A stretch of 64,000 bases of DNA, from NCBI GenBank assembly GCA_040079935.1, contig JBEBJI010000008.1, positions 1 through 64,000 of the forward strand, written 5' to 3'. This stretch comes from Methylotenera_A sp040079935. GTDB taxonomy: Bacteria > Pseudomonadota > Gammaproteobacteria > Burkholderiales > Methylophilaceae. Within the stretch, counting starts at the first letter, position 1. The number at the start of each line of letters is the position of its first letter. Made by a program: the position numbers and the translations under genes. Under the pieces are notes generated by a model. It did not search any database, was not told the origin of the DNA, and saw only the letters and a list, made by a program, of their open reading frames with translations. Shown piece after piece: positions 25,099 to 32,899 of the stretch.

Positions 25099-27057
25099 AT
25101 GGCAGAAAATAAATTAGCGCACCAGTTTGCAGCCTACTCTGAATGGAGAAAGGCGCTGGTTGATAGCATTTGTGATTACCGTAGCTGGCTAAACGAGCAA
25201 GAGTTGAATGATGCGCAGATTGATCAGCGCATCACCAATTTGTTGGAACGCCTACGAGAAGATAAATTAAACGTGGCCTTTGTTGCGGAATTTTCACGCG
25301 GTAAATCAGAGCTCATTAACGCAATTTTCTTTGCCGATTACGGTCAACGTTTGCTGCCATCAAGCGCAGGCCGCACCACAATGTGCCCAACCGAATTGTT
25401 GTACGATCCATCAAAGCCGACTTCTATCATGATGCTGCCGATTGATACGCGCACTTCAGATGCAACCACTTCCGAGTACAAGCGTTACCCTGAGGAGTGG
25501 CACACGGTCACATTTGATGTCGATAATAACGACAGCATGGTCGCTGCATTTAAAGAAGTGAGTAGCACTAAGCGCGTGACGGTAGAAGAAGCCGAAAAAT
25601 ACGGTCTGTTTGATCCAAACAGTAGCGATGATGCCATGAGTTTGAATAAGGACGGCACCATAGATATTCCTTGCTGGCGTTATGCCATGATTAATTTCCC
25701 ACATCCGTTGCTTGAGCAAGGTTTGGTGATTCTAGACACACCCGGCTTGAATGCGATTGGTACAGAGCCTGAATTGACGCTGAACATGCTGCCAAATGCA
25801 CATGCGGTGCTATTTATATTAGCGGCTGATACTGGCGTAACGAAATCTGAAATTGACGTATGGCGTCAATATATTAGCGGTACGCGTTGGAAACAAAAAG
25901 GTCGCTTGGCCGTGTTGAATAAAATCGACGGTCTGTGGGACGAGTTGAAAAACGAAAAAGAGATTGAAAAGGAAATTCAGAAGCAAGTTAAAACCAGCGC
26001 CGAGTTGCTGGGTTTAGAAAACAATCAAATTTTCCCAACCTCTGCACAAAAAGGCTTGCTCGCTAAAATAAACGGTGATGAAGCTTTGTTAGCGCAAAGT
26101 CGTTTGCCTGAGCTTGAAAAAGCCTTGTCTGATGAGCTGATACCATCTAAAAAAGAAATCGTTCGCGACAACACCAAAAACGAGATTGAAGATTTAATTG
26201 GCAACTCGAACATGATATTGGAATCTCGCGTGGCTGGAGTGGTAGAGCAGCTTGAAGAGCTACGTGGCTTGCGCGGCAAAAACGAAGACGTCGTTGAGCA
26301 CATGATGAACAAAGTCAAAGTGGACAAAGAAAACTTTGAAAAAGGTTTGCAACGCTTTCAGGCGCTTCGCAGCGTGTTTTCACAACAAACTAATAAATTG
26401 TTCACCTTGCTAGGCATGGAGGCGCTGAAAGTACAAGTGCACACCACACGCGAGACCATGATTAAAGCCAGTTTCACTAAATCGATTCGCGATGCGATGG
26501 ATAACTTTTTCTTAGATCTTAAAGGTCGTTTGGTGTCGTCAGACGCGCAAATCGACGAGATTAAGAAAATGATGGATGTGATGTACGACAAGTTCAGCAA
26601 AGAACACGGCTTGCGTAAATCGGAGCCACCAGCATTTTCTACTTTGCGGTATCAAAAAGAGTTGGCCAAGTTAGAGCGTGCGTATAAAGAGCAATTTAAC
26701 ACCGCTTTTAACATGATTGCTAATGAAAAAATGACGCTAACAACCAAGTTCTTTGAAACATTGGCGAGCCGCGTGATTCATGTGTATGAAGTGGCGAACC
26801 GCGATGTTGAGAATTGGTTAAAAGCGGTCATCGCTCCGATGGAATCGCAAGTTCGCGAGCATCAATTGCAATTACGCCGTCGTTTAGAAAGCATTAAACG
26901 TATTTATAAAGCGACCGATACTTTGGAAGATCGTATTTTAGAGCTTGAGAATATCGAGAAAAGCATACGAGCGCAGATGGCTGATTTGGGCATTTTGCGT
27001 CAGCACATGGGCAATGCCTTGGCCTTTGAGAGTGAAGAAGAAACCAAAGCTGCATAA
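25099..27057 (+). CDS. Dynamin-family large GTPase
   Basis: 652 residues. The G1 loop EFSRGKS (about 64-70), the GRTTMCPTEL G2 region, G3 DTPGLNAIG and G4 LNKIDGLWDE lie in the first 300 residues. The remainder is long alpha-helical, with coiled-coil stretches (about 350-470 and 560-640). Bacterial dynamin-like proteins act on membranes or in chromosome dynamics; which applies here is unknown. It stands alone: a single gene between the ubi operon and rpoH, with its own terminator, and no second dynamin gene as in paired systems. No membrane segment is evident. Confidence 0.9.
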   Translation: MAENKLAHQFAAYSEWRKALVDSICDYRSWLNEQELNDAQIDQRITNLLERLREDKLNVAFVAEFSRGKSELINAIFFADYGQRLLPSSAGRTTMCPTELLYDPSKPTSIMMLPIDTRTSDATTSEYKRYPEEWHTVTFDVDNNDSMVAAFKEVSSTKRVTVEEAEKYGLFDPNSSDDAMSLNKDGTIDIPCWRYAMINFPHPLLEQGLVILDTPGLNAIGTEPELTLNMLPNAHAVLFILAADTGVTKSEIDVWRQYISGTRWKQKGRLAVLNKIDGLWDELKNEKEIEKEIQKQVKTSAELLGLENNQIFPTSAQKGLLAKINGDEALLAQSRLPELEKALSDELIPSKKEIVRDNTKNEIEDLIGNSNMILESRVAGVVEQLEELRGLRGKNEDVVEHMMNKVKVDKENFEKGLQRFQALRSVFSQQTNKLFTLLGMEALKVQVHTTRETMIKASFTKSIRDAMDNFFLDLKGRLVSSDAQIDEIKKMMDVMYDKFSKEHGLRKSEPPAFSTLRYQKELAKLERAYKEQFNTAFNMIANEKMTLTTKFFETLASRVIHVYEVANRDVENWLKAVIAPMESQVREHQLQLRRRLESIKRIYKATDTLEDRILELENIEKSIRAQMADLGILRQHMGNALAFESEEETKAA

Positions 27058-27078
27058 GCTTGAATGCGTAATAAAAAT

Positions 27079-27101
27079 GCCGACTCAAAGTCGGCTTTTT
27101 T
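27079..27101 (+). terminator. Terminator of the dynamin gene
   Basis: GCCGACT-CAA-AGTCGGC followed by TTTTTT, 22 bases after the stop. Confidence 0.92.
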
Positions 27102-27107
27102 ATTTGT

Positions 27108-27158
27108 AAAAGCATGCCCTGCGAGGCAATATCCATGCGCGTTGCAGGGCATGCTTTT
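27108..27158 (+). repeat. Dispersed element, most perfect palindromic copy
   Basis: AAAAGCATGCCCTGC (27108-27122) is the exact reverse complement of GCAGGGCATGCTTTT (27144-27158): a 15-bp perfect stem. The loop carries GAGG, the core CAATATCCATG (27127-27137) and CGCGTT. Its right edge overlaps the rpoH stop codon by two bases. Confidence 0.9.
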
Positions 27159-28011
27159 ATGCGGTTTGTAACATCAAACCTTTAATTTTTTGCATGGCTT
27201 TTTGTTCAATTTGGCGAATGCGCTCTGCAGAAACGCCGAACTCAGCGGCCAAATCATGTAATGTTGAAGTTGCATTTTCGTTTAACCAGCGCGCTTCTAA
27301 CACGCGGCGACTACGCTCATCCAAACTCATCAGCGCGTGGCTTAAGCCTTTAGATTGCAATTGCTCGCTTTGTTGAATTTCTAAAAACTCCGAAGGTTCT
27401 GGGCTTTCATCTTCTAAATAAGCAATTGGGCTAAAACTTTCGTCGCCGTCATCGTCAATATGCGCATCCAGCGAGATTTCATGCCCGTTCAAGCGATATT
27501 CCATCTCCATCACTTCTTCAGGCTTCACGTTGAGCTCGCGCGCAATGCGCTTGACTTCATCTGGGTGCAGCGTGTCATGACCATTTTTCATGCTGCGCAA
27601 ATTAAAGAATAATTTACGTTGTGCCTTGGTCGTCGCAGTTTTCACCAAGCGCCAGTTACGCACGATAAATTCGTTCATTTCGGCTTTAATCCAATGCATT
27701 GCAAATGAAACCAAGCGCACACCACGGTCTGGATCGAAGCGTTTTACCGCCTTCATTAGGCCAATATTACCTTCTTGAATCAAATCTGCTTGTGGTAAAC
27801 CATATCCCATATAGCCACGCGCGATGCTCACGACCAAACGCAGATGTGAAACAATCAACATCTGTGCGGCTTCTAGGTCATTATTGTTTTTAAGGCGAGT
27901 TGCGTAATCGCGCTCCTCCTCCGCGCTTAATAGCGGAAAGGCCTTAATCGCACGCATGTACTGATCAAAACTATCTAATGACGAAATCGACGGTATGGTT
28001 AAAGCGGTAAT
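27157..28011 (-). CDS. rpoH: RNA polymerase heat-shock sigma factor RpoH (probable AUU start)
   Basis: Sigma-32. Regions seen: LVVSIARGYMGYGLPQADLIQEGNIGLMKAV (region 2.1-2.3), FDPDRGVRLVSFAMHWIKAEMNEFIV (2.3-2.4), the RpoH box around QRKLFFNLR, and a region 4.2 HTH (LAAEFGVSAERIRQIE). The first in-frame ATG (27957) has no ribosome-binding site and would cut off the conserved N-terminus. Upstream, AAGGAG sits 7 bases before ATT-ACC-GCT, and reading from that ATT gives a normal RpoH N-terminus (TALTIPSISSLDSFDQY) and 284 residues, the usual length. No ATG, GTG, TTG or CTG is in frame there. A CIRCE operator lies 33 bases upstream of the ATT. Confidence 0.93.
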   Translation of the reverse strand: MTALTIPSISSLDSFDQYMRAIKAFPLLSAEEERDYATRLKNNNDLEAAQMLIVSHLRLVVSIARGYMGYGLPQADLIQEGNIGLMKAVKRFDPDRGVRLVSFAMHWIKAEMNEFIVRNWRLVKTATTKAQRKLFFNLRSMKNGHDTLHPDEVKRIARELNVKPEEVMEMEYRLNGHEISLDAHIDDDGDESFSPIAYLEDESPEPSEFLEIQQSEQLQSKGLSHALMSLDERSRRVLEARWLNENATSTLHDLAAEFGVSAERIRQIEQKAMQKIKGLMLQTA

Positions 28012-28040
28012 GATGAAACTCCTTATATTAAAGTAACATT

Positions 28041-28049
28041 ATTTTAGCA
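28041..28049 (-). promoter_or_regulatory. Candidate extended -10 promoter of rpoH
   Basis: Minus-strand TGCTAAAAT: an extended -10 (TGnTAAAAT) embedded in the CIRCE left arm, which would place the transcript start about 24 bases before the AUU codon. No good -35 is seen. Confidence 0.45.
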
Positions 28050-28070
28050 CTCTTGATTGGAGAGTGCTAG
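28044..28070. promoter_or_regulatory. CIRCE element (HrcA operator) upstream of rpoH
   Basis: TTAGCACTC-N9-GAGTGCTAG matches the CIRCE consensus TTAGCACTC-N9-GAGTGCTAA at 17 of 18 positions with the exact 9-base spacing. It overlaps the candidate -10, so HrcA would repress rpoH. hrcA is not in the window. Confidence 0.9.
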
Positions 28071-28110
28071 ATGTTAAAAGTTGCAATAAAACACAAAAAT
28101 AATGTGTTAT

Positions 28111-29016
28111 TTAATGAATTGATTTGAATAAAGATTTTGACACAGCTAGGTAAGCTGAAATTAGGCCAACAGCCAAAGCGAGAAAGCAAGTGATAGTGCA
28201 AGTGAATAAATTGGGGTAATTTAATGAAAAATTGGTTTGATATTCCGCTACTAGCGGCGCTAGCGATTGGTTGAATAGGTAAATCACCACAAAAGTAATT
28301 ATTAGCGCAAACAGCCCGCCAATTAAACCATACAGCGCACCTGCGTATAAAAAAGGTCGGCGAACAAAACTCTTAGTCGCGCCAATTAAGCGGCTTAATT
28401 CTATCTCTGCCTGTTGCGTCACAATTTGCATGCGTACGGTGTTGCCGATGACCGCTACCAGTGCAAACGCTAGCAAACTTGCGATAATCAGCATGGCTTT
28501 TTTGCCCAACGCTAACAAATAATTTAGGCGTTTTATCCAGGCGCCATCCACCAACACTTCGTCCACACCGTCTAATTTGCTTAGATTATTTTTAAGACTT
28601 TCAATAGATTCTGCCTCTAAATTGCTCGGCTGCAAAAAAAATGCGTCTGGTAACGGGTTGTTTTCAAGTGAGTTCAGCACGTCGTTATTCGTGTCGGCGG
28701 CTTGCAATTGGCTAAGCGCGCTTTCTTTTGATACATATTTAAAACTTTTGATATTAGCATTATCTTCGAGCGCAGTTTTAATCGCTGCAACGGCATTTTC
28801 ATCGTGATTTGTTGCCAAAAAAACGCTCATTTGTGAGTCGCTTTTTACGCTACTGGCCAAGCCATTTACACTATCTAACACCGCATATAATATGCTTGGC
28901 AGAGCAAGTGTTACGCCAATCGCCAAGCAAATCAGCAAGGTGCTGAGTTTATATTTTGCAAAGCGCAGCAACACCAAACGGAGTGCTTGAATATGTTGTG
29001 TCAGCCATGCGTTCAT
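28111..29016 (-). CDS. ftsX: Cell-division ABC permease FtsX
   Basis: 301 residues: N-terminal membrane helix (about 25-48), a periplasmic domain (about 55-170, VFLATNHDENAVAAIK) and three C-terminal helices around the FtsX pattern ALVAVIGNTVRMQIVTQQAEIELSRLIGAT. With FtsE it controls septal peptidoglycan hydrolases. Its start overlaps the ftsE stop (ATGA). rpoH follows on the same strand but has its own promoter. Confidence 0.97.
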   Translation of the reverse strand: MNAWLTQHIQALRLVLLRFAKYKLSTLLICLAIGVTLALPSILYAVLDSVNGLASSVKSDSQMSVFLATNHDENAVAAIKTALEDNANIKSFKYVSKESALSQLQAADTNNDVLNSLENNPLPDAFFLQPSNLEAESIESLKNNLSKLDGVDEVLVDGAWIKRLNYLLALGKKAMLIIASLLAFALVAVIGNTVRMQIVTQQAEIELSRLIGATKSFVRRPFLYAGALYGLIGGLFALIITFVVIYLFNQSLAPLVAEYQTNFSLNYPNLFTCTITCFLALAVGLISAYLAVSKSLFKSIH

Positions 29017-29681
29017 GCGGTAATCTCATTGGTGGTTAATTTGCCATGATCCAAATGCAATATTTTGTTGCTTTCATTTACATTGCCCAGAGCATCGTGC
29101 GTGGCAATAATCACCGTCACGCCCACTTGCTGAAACGCGCTAAAAAGTTGCAAAATATCGTCCGCATAATTGCGGTCCAAATTCCCTGTTGGTTCATCGG
29201 CAATTAGAATAGATGGCCTAGAAACCACAGCCCGCGCGATAGCCAGCCGTTGCTGCTCCCCACCAGAGAGCGTAATCGGCATGGCTTTTTCTTTGTCGAG
29301 TAATCCCACTTTGTCCAGAGCAGCGCGTATGCGTTTTCCTGCTTCGGCGCCCGTAATACCGTTAATCGCTAGCGGTAACGCTACATTGTGATAGCAATTT
29401 CTGTCGTACAAAAGTTTGTGATCTTGAAACACCAAGCCAAACTTGCGGCGAATATAAGGCAAAGTGGACTCTTTGAGCTTGCTAACATTTTGATTGTTGA
29501 TGAGCACCGTACCAGTCGTCGGCCGTTCAATCGCCGCCATCAGCTTCAGTAGTGTGCTTTTGCCCGCACCAGAATGCCCTGTAACGTAAACCATCTCGCC
29601 TTGCTCAATGACAAAACTCACATTGCTTAGCGCTTCGTGGCTGCCAGGGTAGCGTTTAGTGACGTTATCAAAAGTAATCAT
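29013..29681 (-). CDS. ftsE: Cell-division ATP-binding protein FtsE
   Basis: 222-residue ABC ATPase. Walker A GHSGAGKSTLLKL (about 36-44), signature LSGGEQQRLAIARA, Walker B SILIADEPTGNLD, and H-loop ATHD. Energises FtsX at the divisome. ftsY lies upstream but separated here by a DUF1311 gene and a dispersed-element copy. Confidence 0.98.
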   Translation of the reverse strand: MITFDNVTKRYPGSHEALSNVSFVIEQGEMVYVTGHSGAGKSTLLKLMAAIERPTTGTVLINNQNVSKLKESTLPYIRRKFGLVFQDHKLLYDRNCYHNVALPLAINGITGAEAGKRIRAALDKVGLLDKEKAMPITLSGGEQQRLAIARAVVSRPSILIADEPTGNLDRNYADDILQLFSAFQQVGVTVIIATHDALGNVNESNKILHLDHGKLTTNEITA

Positions 29682-29783
29682 AAATGATTTATGTTGAAGG
29701 TAATCATAGATTGGATTATATCGCTAAATACTAAATTTTATTGTATCTAGAGTTATTTCATGCGCAATGAAAAAGGGAAATAT

Positions 29784-29821
29784 ATGCTCTGTGAGGCAAT
29801 ATCCATGCGGGTTGCAGGACA
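29784..29821 (+). repeat. 38-bp dispersed element, intergenic copy
   Basis: ATGCTCTGTGAGG, core CAATATCCATG (29797-29807), CGGGTTGCAGGACAG. Lies between the DUF1311 gene and ftsE. Confidence 0.85.
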
Positions 29822-29883
29822 GTGGATTTAAATAGATTTAAGTTATATATAAAAGATTTTTTTAGTGAATTGGATAATGTTAG

Positions 29884-30279
29884 TTAATAAGTTTCCTCAT
29901 ACATTTTTAACTCTTTGATGCGTTGCTCAGCTCTGCTAGTCATGCATGATAAATACATAGCGCCACGAATGGTGCCATCCGACCAAAAAGTGTATGTAGT
30001 ATCACAATCTGCTTTTCGAAATTTAACCCATAGCCGTTGCGCTTCAACAAAACTTTTTTTCAACTTTGATTTGTCGGTAACATTGGACTTCTCGCGGCTA
30101 ATCTCATCCATTTGTTTTAACACACGTTGATAAACCAGATTTAATTTCAACTCAACTTTATCAAGCTCAATTTTCCCACATGCATTTACGTCCGGGGTAG
30201 AGACAGCGCGCTTACAATCAAGCGCGGACACTGTGCAAGAGTAAAAAAATAGCATTAAAAAGATGAATTTATTCATCAA
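29884..30279 (-). CDS. DUF1311 (LprI-like lysozyme inhibitor family) exported protein
   Basis: 131 residues with a signal peptide (about 1-20, VSALDC) and the DUF1311 arrangement of four cysteines: C22, C34, C94 and C112 pattern (DCKRAV...NACGKIELD ... RKADCDTTYTFWSDGTIRGAMYLSCM), plus AEQRIKEL at the end. Members inhibit lysozyme in some bacteria; that role is not shown here. Its ATG overlaps the ftsY stop, which is unusual since ftsY normally adjoins ftsE directly. Confidence 0.88.
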   Translation of the reverse strand: MMNKFIFLMLFFYSCTVSALDCKRAVSTPDVNACGKIELDKVELKLNLVYQRVLKQMDEISREKSNVTDKSKLKKSFVEAQRLWVKFRKADCDTTYTFWSDGTIRGAMYLSCMTSRAEQRIKELKMYEETY

Positions 30280-31292
30280 TCAAACATTGCATCCACAAAC
30301 TCTTGTGCGCTAAAAGGCCGCAAATCATCTATCGCTTCGCCAATGCCGATGTAGCGAATGGGAATCGGGCGTGCTTCGGCGATGGCAGCAATCACGCCGC
30401 CTTTCGCGGTGCCGTCTAATTTGGTGAGCGCCAAACCTGTTACGCCCAATGCATCGTCAAACGCTTTCACTTGGCTCACTGCATTTTGGCCGGTGTTGGC
30501 ATCAATCACTAACAAAATTTCGTGTGGCGCGCCAGGCAAGGCTTTGGCGATAACCCGTTTAACTTTGGTAATTTCGTCCATTAAATTCATTTGTGTAGGC
30601 AAGCGACCAGCAGTATCGGCGATGACAATATCAATTTTTTTTGCGATTGCAGAGTTCACCGCATCAAAAATTACCGCCGCTGGGTCGCCGCCCTCGCTTG
30701 CAACCACGTGCACATTATTGCGTTCGCCCCACACTTGCAATTGTTCGCGCGCCGCGGCGCGAAAGGTATCACCCGCAGCGATTAAGACGGTGTTACCTTG
30801 GCTTTGGAAAAGTTTGGCGAGTTTACCAATAGTCGTGGTTTTGCCCGCGCCGTTTACGCCTGCAAGCATAATCACAAAAGGCGCATGGATGTTGGTTTGC
30901 AGAGGCGCTTCTAGTGGTTTTAATATTGTTAATAATTCGCTTTTTAGCGCAATTTTAAGTGCGGAAGTATCTTCTAATTGCTCACGCTTAACGCGCTTTT
31001 TTAAGTTATCGAGTAGCTTTTGCGTTGCCGCTACGCCGATGTCTGATGTGAGTAAAATTGTCTCAAGCTCTTCGTAGGTTTCCGCATCAATTTTGCCGCC
31101 ACCAAATAAGCTGTTAAGCTGCGAGCCAAGTAGATTGCGGGTTTTGGAAAGGCCTTGCTTTAAGCGCTGCGTGAAACTCAGTTCCGTCTTTGCGACTTCT
31201 TCAGGTTTGTTGGGTGCAGGTTCCCCAGGTTTTACAACTTCAGAAGCTTTTGCAGGCTCTTCGGCGGGTTTCTTTTTTAAAAAATCGAACAT
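30276..31292 (-). CDS. ftsY: Signal recognition particle receptor FtsY
   Basis: 338-residue SRP GTPase that docks ribosome-nascent-chain complexes at the membrane. A short Pro/Glu-rich acidic A region (1-40) is followed by the NG domain: LFGGGKIDAETYEELE, G1 GVNGAGKTTTIGKLA, G3 DTAGRLPTQ, G4 TKLDGTAKGG, and terminal YIGIGEAIDDLRPF. A stretch just before G1 (LQTNIHAPF) overlies a degenerate copy of the dispersed element. Confidence 0.97.
   Translation of the reverse strand: MFDFLKKKPAEEPAKASEVVKPGEPAPNKPEEVAKTELSFTQRLKQGLSKTRNLLGSQLNSLFGGGKIDAETYEELETILLTSDIGVAATQKLLDNLKKRVKREQLEDTSALKIALKSELLTILKPLEAPLQTNIHAPFVIMLAGVNGAGKTTTIGKLAKLFQSQGNTVLIAAGDTFRAAAREQLQVWGERNNVHVVASEGGDPAAVIFDAVNSAIAKKIDIVIADTAGRLPTQMNLMDEITKVKRVIAKALPGAPHEILLVIDANTGQNAVSQVKAFDDALGVTGLALTKLDGTAKGGVIAAIAEARPIPIRYIGIGEAIDDLRPFSAQEFVDAMFD
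30881..30907 (-). repeat. Degenerate half copy of the dispersed element inside ftsY
   Basis: Minus-strand CTCTGCAAACCAACATCCATG then CGCC keeps one arm and 10 of 11 core bases; the second arm is absent. In frame it encodes LQTNIHAP. Confidence 0.4.
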
Positions 31293-31388
31293 CTTGCTAT
31301 TTTAATCGTAAACTCGCATTGCCGCTACGAACTAAAGCAAATTAGAATGGGTCTTTAGTGGTAGCTTTTTAAAATAATAGGAAATAAC

Positions 31389-32768
31389 GTGTCGAAATTC
31401 ACTTTGGTTAAATCTCACTTATTATTGGCTTTATGTCTGCTCGCGCCCGTTTTTGCAAGTGCCGAGATTCAAGAATTTAAGCTTAGTAATGGCTTAAAGC
31501 TTGTGGTGCAGGAAGACCATCGCGCACCAGTTGTCGTCTCGCAAGTGTGGTACCGCGCAGGTGCGTTGGATGAAGTGAACGGCAAAACTGGCGTGGCACA
31601 CGTGTTGGAACACATGATGTTTAAAGGCACGAGAAAAGTGAAAGCAGGGCAGTTTTCGCGCATGGTTGCTGCCGCAGGTGGTAAAGAAAACGCGTTTACA
31701 GGACAAGATTACACGTGTTACTTTCAGCAGTTAGAAAAAAGCAATTTGCCGCTGTCATTTAAGCTAGAAGCAGACCGTATGGTGAATTTGCAAATTACTG
31801 ATGCGGAATTTGCCAAAGAAATTAAAGTGGTGATGGAAGAGCGGCGTTGGCGCACAGAGGACAAGCCGCAAAGTAAAGTGAATGAGCAATTTCAGGCGAT
31901 TGCATTTCGCGCGCACCCTTATGGCAGACCAGTAGTAGGGCATATGAACGATTTGGAGAATATGACCGCTGCAGATGCGCGCGAGTGGTACAAAAACTGG
32001 TATGCGCCAAATAATGCGACGATTGTGGTGGTAGGCGATGTGAAAACGGCGGATGTTTTGAAACTTGCCAAGCAATATTTTGGCTCGTTAAAACCGCGTA
32101 TTTTGCCGATGCGCAAACCGCAAATTGAGCCTGCGCAAATTGGTGAAAGAAGAGCCGTTGTGAAAGCGCCAGGCAAGTTACCGTATTTGACCATGGGTTT
32201 TCATACACCAACTATAAGCTACAAGGCAACCGAGCAAGGATGGGAGCCATATGCACTGGATGTGCTAGCAGGGGTGCTTAGTGGCAATGATTCAGCTAGA
32301 TTGAACCAAAAACTGGTGCGCGAGACTTCGTTAGCGGTGGATGTGGGTGCTGGCTATGATAGCACTTCGCGCGGACGAGAATCACTTTTCGAACTTGTTG
32401 GCACGCCAGCTGAAGGCAAAACCGTGGCAGAATTAGAAGCCGCATTAATCGCCGAAATCGAAAAAATCAAAACAGGTGGCGTCACGCAGCAGGAATTAGA
32501 CCGCGTAAAAGCGGCAGTGATTGCGAGCGACGTTTATCAGCGCGATTCGATGTTCTACCAAGCCATGCAAATTGGGCAGCTGGAAACGATGGGCTATAGC
32601 TGGCGCTTGTTAGATGAATATCCAGAAAAATTAAAAGCGATTACCTCGGAACAAATTCAAGCAGTGGCTAAAAAATATTTGGTAAAAGATAACATGACGA
32701 TTGCCGTTTTAGATCCGCAACCCATCGACCCAAATGCAAAGCCCATCGGCACACCTCACACACATTAA
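31389..32768 (+). CDS. M16 zinc peptidase, catalytic member of a pair
   Basis: 459 residues with a signal peptide (about 1-25, ending ASA), so periplasmic. The inverted zinc motif HVLEHMMFKGT (HxxEH) is near residue 68, with the downstream Glu in the usual EERRWRTEDKP segment; the R/Y substrate motif also fits. GTG start. It precedes a second M16 gene that lacks the zinc motif. Together they probably form the heterodimeric processing-peptidase type common in proteobacteria; the substrate is unknown. Confidence 0.93.
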   Translation: MSKFTLVKSHLLLALCLLAPVFASAEIQEFKLSNGLKLVVQEDHRAPVVVSQVWYRAGALDEVNGKTGVAHVLEHMMFKGTRKVKAGQFSRMVAAAGGKENAFTGQDYTCYFQQLEKSNLPLSFKLEADRMVNLQITDAEFAKEIKVVMEERRWRTEDKPQSKVNEQFQAIAFRAHPYGRPVVGHMNDLENMTAADAREWYKNWYAPNNATIVVVGDVKTADVLKLAKQYFGSLKPRILPMRKPQIEPAQIGERRAVVKAPGKLPYLTMGFHTPTISYKATEQGWEPYALDVLAGVLSGNDSARLNQKLVRETSLAVDVGAGYDSTSRGRESLFELVGTPAEGKTVAELEAALIAEIEKIKTGGVTQQELDRVKAAVIASDVYQRDSMFYQAMQIGQLETMGYSWRLLDEYPEKLKAITSEQIQAVAKKYLVKDNMTIAVLDPQPIDPNAKPIGTPHTH

Positions 32769-32770
32769 TG

Positions 32771-32877
32771 AAAAACTTCAAACCGCTTTGCGATACGTTG
32801 TTGCAAAACACCTCGTGTACACCAAACGTACACGTCGGCGTTTCGCGCCTAGTCTCGCTTAACGCTTTGAAGTTTTT
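32771..32877. repeat. 107-bp palindromic element between the M16 genes
   Basis: AAAAACTTCAAA (32771-32782) and TTTGAAGTTTTT (32866-32877) are perfect 12-bp terminal inverted repeats. Inside lies a second perfect palindrome, CGTGTAC-N7-GTACACG (32814-32834). No coding frame is convincing. It resembles a small non-autonomous mobile or REP-type element. Confidence 0.65.
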
Positions 32878-32899
32878 AAATATTTAGAGATTTAGAAAA

